A stretch of 8,475 nt of DNA. It comes from an uncultured Campylobacter sp. GTDB taxonomy: Bacteria; Campylobacterota; Campylobacteria; Campylobacterales; Campylobacteraceae. This document shows positions 5,950-8,475 of the stretch, one piece after another; the stretch's first letter is position 1, and every line of letters begins with the position of its first letter. Both the position numbers and the translations under genes were made by a program. The notes beneath the pieces were generated by a model. That model was not told the origin of the DNA, did not search any database, and worked only from the letters and a program-made list of their open reading frames with translations. The stretch lies in NCBI RefSeq assembly GCF_937949835.1, contig NZ_CALEDC010000509.1, forward strand, positions 1-8,475. Direction: 5' to 3'.

Positions 5950-6738
5950 ATGGACGCAAAATTTGCTTTGGAATTCCTGCTTGGCAACAAAGCATCGCTT
6001 TTAGCCAAGCACATTAAGCTGCTTAAGGCCGTAGATGAGACTAAAAGTATTACAAAGGCCGCAGAGATCGTAGGAGTGTCGTATAAAAACGGCTGGGATG
6101 CGTTAAATTTAATCAACAACGCGAGCAAAAAGCCGCTCATCGTCCGCACTCAAGGCACTAAGAAAAATAGCGGCTCGGAGCTTACCCCCTACGCTCACAA
6201 GCTGATTCGCGCCTATGATGCTATCAGCCACGCAGGCGAGACGTTTTTGAGTGAAATTTTAAAGCTTGACGAGATCACCGAAGAGAGCCTTTTAAGCTTA
6301 GAGAAGATCGGTATGAAGCTTTCTGCGCGCAATCAGCTAAGCGTTGAGATTACGGATGTTCAAACAGGCGCTGTAAATTCTCAAATCACGGCTAAACTCG
6401 CAGGCGGCGAAATTTTATGCGCGACGGTAACCGTAGAGAGCGAAAAGAATTTAGGGCTAAAGGCTGGCAAGGATGTGCTGTTTTTATTCAAGGCTCCAAG
6501 CGTCATCATTGCCAAAGGAAGCTCGGAGAAGCTAAAACTTAGCACGACGAATCAAATCAAAGGCACGATTAGCGAGGTCAAAATCGGCGCGGTAAACGCA
6601 GAGATCTGTCTAGGCACAAGCTCGCATCAAAACATCACCGCGATCATCACGCGAGAATCTGCCACCGCGATGGCTCTAGGAGTAGGAGATGAAGTAACGG
6701 CGATCATCGAGCCTAGCGAGATCATTATTGGCGCGTAA
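5950..6738 (+). CDS. modE: ModE molybdate/tungstate-responsive transcriptional regulator
   Basis: The 262-residue protein matches full-length ModE in size and order of domains. The N-terminal winged helix-turn-helix (about 15-95) includes SITKAAEIVGVSYKNGWDAL and SGSELTPYAHKLI. Two TOBE/Mop oxyanion-binding domains follow: residues about 125-190, opening with SARNQL and ending FKAPSVIIAKG, and about 198-262, opening with TTNQIKGTI and ending EPSEIIIG. ModE senses cytoplasmic molybdate or tungstate and regulates their uptake and cofactor enzymes as a dimer. ATG at 5950 is chosen because AAGAAAGGA stands 5 nt upstream; the in-frame ATG at 5944 lies within that ribosome site. modE is often beside modABC, but here it stands alone, divergent from mlaA and followed by a plasmid-type rep gene, so the uptake operon must be elsewhere. 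Confidence 0.94.
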   Translation: MDAKFALEFLLGNKASLLAKHIKLLKAVDETKSITKAAEIVGVSYKNGWDALNLINNASKKPLIVRTQGTKKNSGSELTPYAHKLIRAYDAISHAGETFLSEILKLDEITEESLLSLEKIGMKLSARNQLSVEITDVQTGAVNSQITAKLAGGEILCATVTVESEKNLGLKAGKDVLFLFKAPSVIIAKGSSEKLKLSTTNQIKGTISEVKIGAVNAEICLGTSSHQNITAIITRESATAMALGVGDEVTAIIEPSEIIIGA

Positions 6739-6798
6739 TAGGGTGAAATTGGGTGCTCAAAATTTTAAAATTTAAGTCGCAACACATTAAATTTACTC

Positions 6799-6830
6799 TA
6801 TTATAGCAGTTAAATCTTTAAACTGCGAGG
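6799..6830 (+). promoter_or_regulatory. Putative rep promoter and leader inverted repeat
   Basis: A -10-like TATTAT (6799-6804) is followed by the inverted repeat GCAGTT (6806-6811) and AACTGC (6821-6826), whose inner AA/TT can add to it. Then come GAGG (6827-6830), the ribosome site, and ATG at 6838. The repeat spans the likely transcription start and abuts the ribosome site. Rep_3 initiators commonly repress their own gene through such an inverted repeat; an RNA hairpin limiting translation is the alternative. Confidence 0.45.
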
Positions 6831-6837
6831 TATAGAT

Positions 6838-7656
6838 ATGAGTGAAATTTCTTTCTATTTTGAGAAAGGTGATTTCGTGTTAAAAGCCAGTAGAGTTGTT
6901 AAGGCCGAAAAGAGCGGCATGCTTGTCTTTCGAAACAAAATGAACTCTGTGTTGTTCCCGGTTAATTTCACGGCTAGGGATTATGATATTTTCTTTACGA
7001 TCTGCTGGTATGCCAAAGAAATGGGCTATACCGAAAATAAAGGCTTTATCGATATGCCGTATTCCGAGCTTGCGCGTTTTTATGAAAAAGGGATAAATAA
7101 AACCAGATTCAATGACGAAATAAAGGTATTTATCGATAAGGTTTTAGGTCGCAAAGGTTCGGCGATTTATAGATCGATTACCCATACGGAAGACGATGAA
7201 ATTTTAAGCGTCGGTGTATTCTTTATCGATATCGATACTTTTAGAAACAAGCAGATTCTTCGTTTCAGAATGAATAAGCGCGCTCTTGACGTCCTTTTTG
7301 GAACTCTTAAATTTATGAGGATAAACCTTTACGATTTCGTTGCGATTAGGGGCAAATTTGCAAAGACCTTATACCGGCTCTTGCAACAATATGAAAATAT
7401 AAAGCCCGATAAAGATGGCTTTAAATGCGTAAATTTTACTAGATCTGATTTTGAAAATTTTATGTCTGCGCCTGAATGCTACGGATCAAAAGATATCGAC
7501 TGTCGGGTAATCCAACCGTCCATTAACGAGCTAAATGAGAGCTATTTTAAGAAACTGATATTTGAAAAGCAAATCTCAAATAAAAACAAAAAAGCAGTAG
7601 TCGGCTATTCGTTCAAATTTATTTTAAATGAAAAAACAGAAAAGATAGGGGCTTAA
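6838..7656 (+). CDS. Plasmid replication initiator, Rep_3 (RepB) family
   Basis: The 272-residue protein has the two-winged-helix plan of Rep_3/initiator RepB proteins. WH1 is at about 38-150 (LFPVNFTARDYDIFFTICW, then MPYSELARFYE). WH2 is at about 160-262, with the signature FAKTLYRLLQQY (174-185), DIDCRVIQPSINELN (219-233) and VVGYSFKF (254-261). Such proteins bind origin iterons as monomers, melt DNA and recruit DnaB, and repress themselves as dimers. ATG at 6838 has GAGG 7 nt upstream. GC is low in sampled lines (28-43%) compared with 48-63% in sampled lines of the exporter, consistent with acquired DNA. No iteron array is visible on either side, so the origin is outside the window, degenerate or lost. 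It lies downstream of chromosomal modE, suggesting an integrated plasmid-like element rather than a free plasmid. Confidence 0.9.
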   Translation: MSEISFYFEKGDFVLKASRVVKAEKSGMLVFRNKMNSVLFPVNFTARDYDIFFTICWYAKEMGYTENKGFIDMPYSELARFYEKGINKTRFNDEIKVFIDKVLGRKGSAIYRSITHTEDDEILSVGVFFIDIDTFRNKQILRFRMNKRALDVLFGTLKFMRINLYDFVAIRGKFAKTLYRLLQQYENIKPDKDGFKCVNFTRSDFENFMSAPECYGSKDIDCRVIQPSINELNESYFKKLIFEKQISNKNKKAVVGYSFKFILNEKTEKIGA

Positions 7657-7668
7657 AACCGAGCCCCT
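7647..7668 (+). terminator. Hairpin at the end of rep
   Basis: A 7-bp stem AGGGGCT (7647-7653) with AGCCCCT (7662-7668) straddles the rep stop codon, which lies in the loop. There is no U tract after it, so it may only be a stabilising 3' structure or a weak or factor-dependent terminator. Confidence 0.35.
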
Positions 7669-7789
7669 GCCGCTTTGGGTGTCCAACTTATCGTCTTTGA
7701 CTTCGTTCGTCGCTTATAGGGCTTCTGGGGACTTAAAATTATCTTAAAATAATGCGATTCCCGGCGTAAGTAAATCGCCCGGCTCTGCT
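7669..7789. other. Convergent intergenic stretch between rep and the 188-aa gene
   Basis: About 120 bases without an open frame worth calling. It holds a 6-bp stem GCGATT (7754-7759) with AATCGC (7773-7778). On the minus strand this stem is followed by ATTATTTTAAG, a possible weak terminator of the 7790-8356 gene. An AT patch (TTAAAATTATCTTAAAATAAT) sits just left of it. No iterons, tRNA or clear small RNA is seen. Confidence 0.35.
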
Positions 7790-8356
7790 CTATCCTCTTA
7801 TTCTCATCGCGATGTATTCGTCCGTGTCTAGGTCATAGTTGTTCGCTTCAGCCTTAAACTGCATCAGTTCGTCAAAGGTAAAAATATCCTTTAGCTCGTA
7901 TGTGGCTAAAATTTTAACGTCTGAATACGTCAGGATGCTTACTTCTAGGTTCTCTGCGATTTGCCTGATTTTCTCTTTCTTGGCATCACTTACGAATACG
8001 ATATAATTTTTTATATGCTGCATGTCCTTTGGATCGTTTGGCTGCGGCGCCTCGATAAGCCCCATTTTGAACCGCACAAACTCGCTCATGCTGGTGTTGA
8101 ACCATTTGGCCTGATCATAAATTGTTATCAGCACATCGTCTTTTATATGCGGTATCGGCGTCGTTAGGGCGAGCTCTATAAATTTGGCCAGCGTATACGT
8201 CGGATATTTTTTTCGTATTTTTACGGCCAGTTCCTTTGAAAATTTCGTTCCTATCGCCGCTTTGCTCTTTTTTGCCGGCGCTTCTTTTTGCGTGTCCGCC
8301 CCAGCTATAAATTCATCTAATTTGTCCGTAGAGTTGCTTGCTCTTTTAAAGTCCAT
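7790..8356 (-). CDS. Uncharacterised plasmid-type protein with ribbon-helix-helix-like segments
   Basis: The 188-residue, soluble product is not recognised as a named family. The N terminus (1-35) is hydrophilic with a DEFIAGAD segment and a Lys/Ala linker, likely disordered. Residues about 36-66 (GTKFSKELAVKIRKKY, then TLAKFIELAL) have the strand-helix-helix pattern of ribbon-helix-helix DNA-binding proteins. Residues 87-100 (NTSMSEFVRFKMGL) repeat the second-helix pattern. Residues about 117-150 (NYIVFVSDAKKEKIRQIAENLEVS) could be a second such unit. There is no signal peptide or membrane helix. ATG at 8356 follows GGGAAG by 3 nt. It is convergent with rep and has a candidate promoter with an overlapping palindrome. 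A role in partition, copy control or regulation of the element is plausible from context only. Confidence 0.7.
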   Translation of the reverse strand: MDFKRASNSTDKLDEFIAGADTQKEAPAKKSKAAIGTKFSKELAVKIRKKYPTYTLAKFIELALTTPIPHIKDDVLITIYDQAKWFNTSMSEFVRFKMGLIEAPQPNDPKDMQHIKNYIVFVSDAKKEKIRQIAENLEVSILTYSDVKILATYELKDIFTFDELMQFKAEANNYDLDTDEYIAMRIRG

Positions 8357-8394
8357 TTTCTTCCCTTTTATTTTTTTAAAATTCTAATCTCTTA

Positions 8395-8453
8395 ATCTTA
8401 ATAAAAAATAAAATATTAAAAATTAAGATAGCATTATTTTTAATTTTTCACAA
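8395..8453 (-). promoter_or_regulatory. Candidate promoter and operator of the 188-aa gene in AT-rich DNA
   Basis: On the minus strand TTGTGA (8448-8453) is 17 nt from TATCTT (8425-8430); each matches four of six consensus bases. An inverted repeat ATCTTAAT (8395-8402) with ATTAAGAT (8422-8429) overlaps the -10 and the start region, and TCTTAAT is also directly repeated at 8390-8402. The whole 8357-8475 stretch is strongly AT-rich, as in operators or origin-like DNA of plasmids. It could mean autorepression by the downstream protein; this is inference. Confidence 0.35.
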
Positions 8454-8475
8454 AACTAAAAATAATAAATTTCCT

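Noticed and set aside
5859..6149. Minus-strand frame of 96 codons overlapping the start of modE
   Set aside because: It is antisense to the strongly supported ModE winged-helix domain and its promoter, with no family resemblance.
6739..6800. Terminator after modE from the AAATTTTAAAATTT palindrome
   Set aside because: It is a purely AT self-complementary word, common throughout this genome, with no GC stem or U tract, so it cannot be called.
7961..8387. Plus-strand frames of 67-68 codons opposite the 188-aa gene
   Set aside because: They are shadows of the minus-strand gene, which has the better ribosome site and more protein-like composition.
7657..8475. Iteron-type replication origin near rep
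   Set aside because: No set of 17-22 bp direct repeats or clear DnaA boxes could be seen in the intergenic parts on either side of rep.

Overview
The window looks like chromosomal DNA of a Campylobacter or close campylobacterial relative, probably one of the higher-GC oral species. This rests on the very frequent AAATTT/TAAATTT words inside genes, a gene set (mlaA-mlaC-RND exporter, ModE, selenocysteine tRNA) typical of these bacteria, and weak -35 elements. The species assignment is inference; no database was searched.

Layout, left to right. Positions 3-455 (+) are the C-terminal half of thioredoxin reductase (trxB), cut by the window edge and followed by a strong terminator hairpin. A second terminator faces it and serves a convergent, AT-richer gene at 611-1339 (-) for a probable secreted lipoprotein of unknown function. 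An eight-base G tract (coding-strand sense) lies just upstream of that gene. The selenocysteine tRNA gene selC follows at about 1496-1590 (-), with its own TATAAT box.

From 5766 down to 1619 runs a minus-strand operon, mlaA, mlaC, then a large MMPL/RND-type exporter. It matches the arrangement known in C. jejuni as Cj1371-Cj1373. The genes are packed tightly (2 and 23 nt gaps) behind one TTGACA-N17-TAAAAT promoter. MlaA (outer-membrane lipoprotein) and MlaC (periplasmic lipid carrier) are lipid-trafficking proteins; the RND protein would be their inner-membrane partner. In this allele the exporter is split by a frameshift in a repeat-rich, Asn/Ser/Ala-rich periplasmic insert. Either a 1-nt change or recombination between two 19-bp direct repeats 61 bp apart would rejoin the frames.

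Divergent from mlaA is a full-length ModE regulator (5950-6738, +) for molybdate/tungstate homeostasis, with a perfect 20-bp palindrome in its promoter. Beyond it the DNA becomes AT-rich and plasmid-like: a Rep_3-family replication initiator (6838-7656, +) with an inverted repeat over its own promoter and leader, then a convergent 188-aa gene of unknown function (7790-8356, -) with ribbon-helix-helix-like segments and its own promoter palindrome in very AT-rich DNA. This right end is best read as the start of an integrated plasmid-like element whose remainder lies outside the window.

No CRISPR array, insertion sequence, rRNA or complete phage module was seen. The points most worth a second look are the repeat-driven frame disruption in the exporter, the promoter palindromes of modE and rep, and the uncharacterised gene paired with rep.
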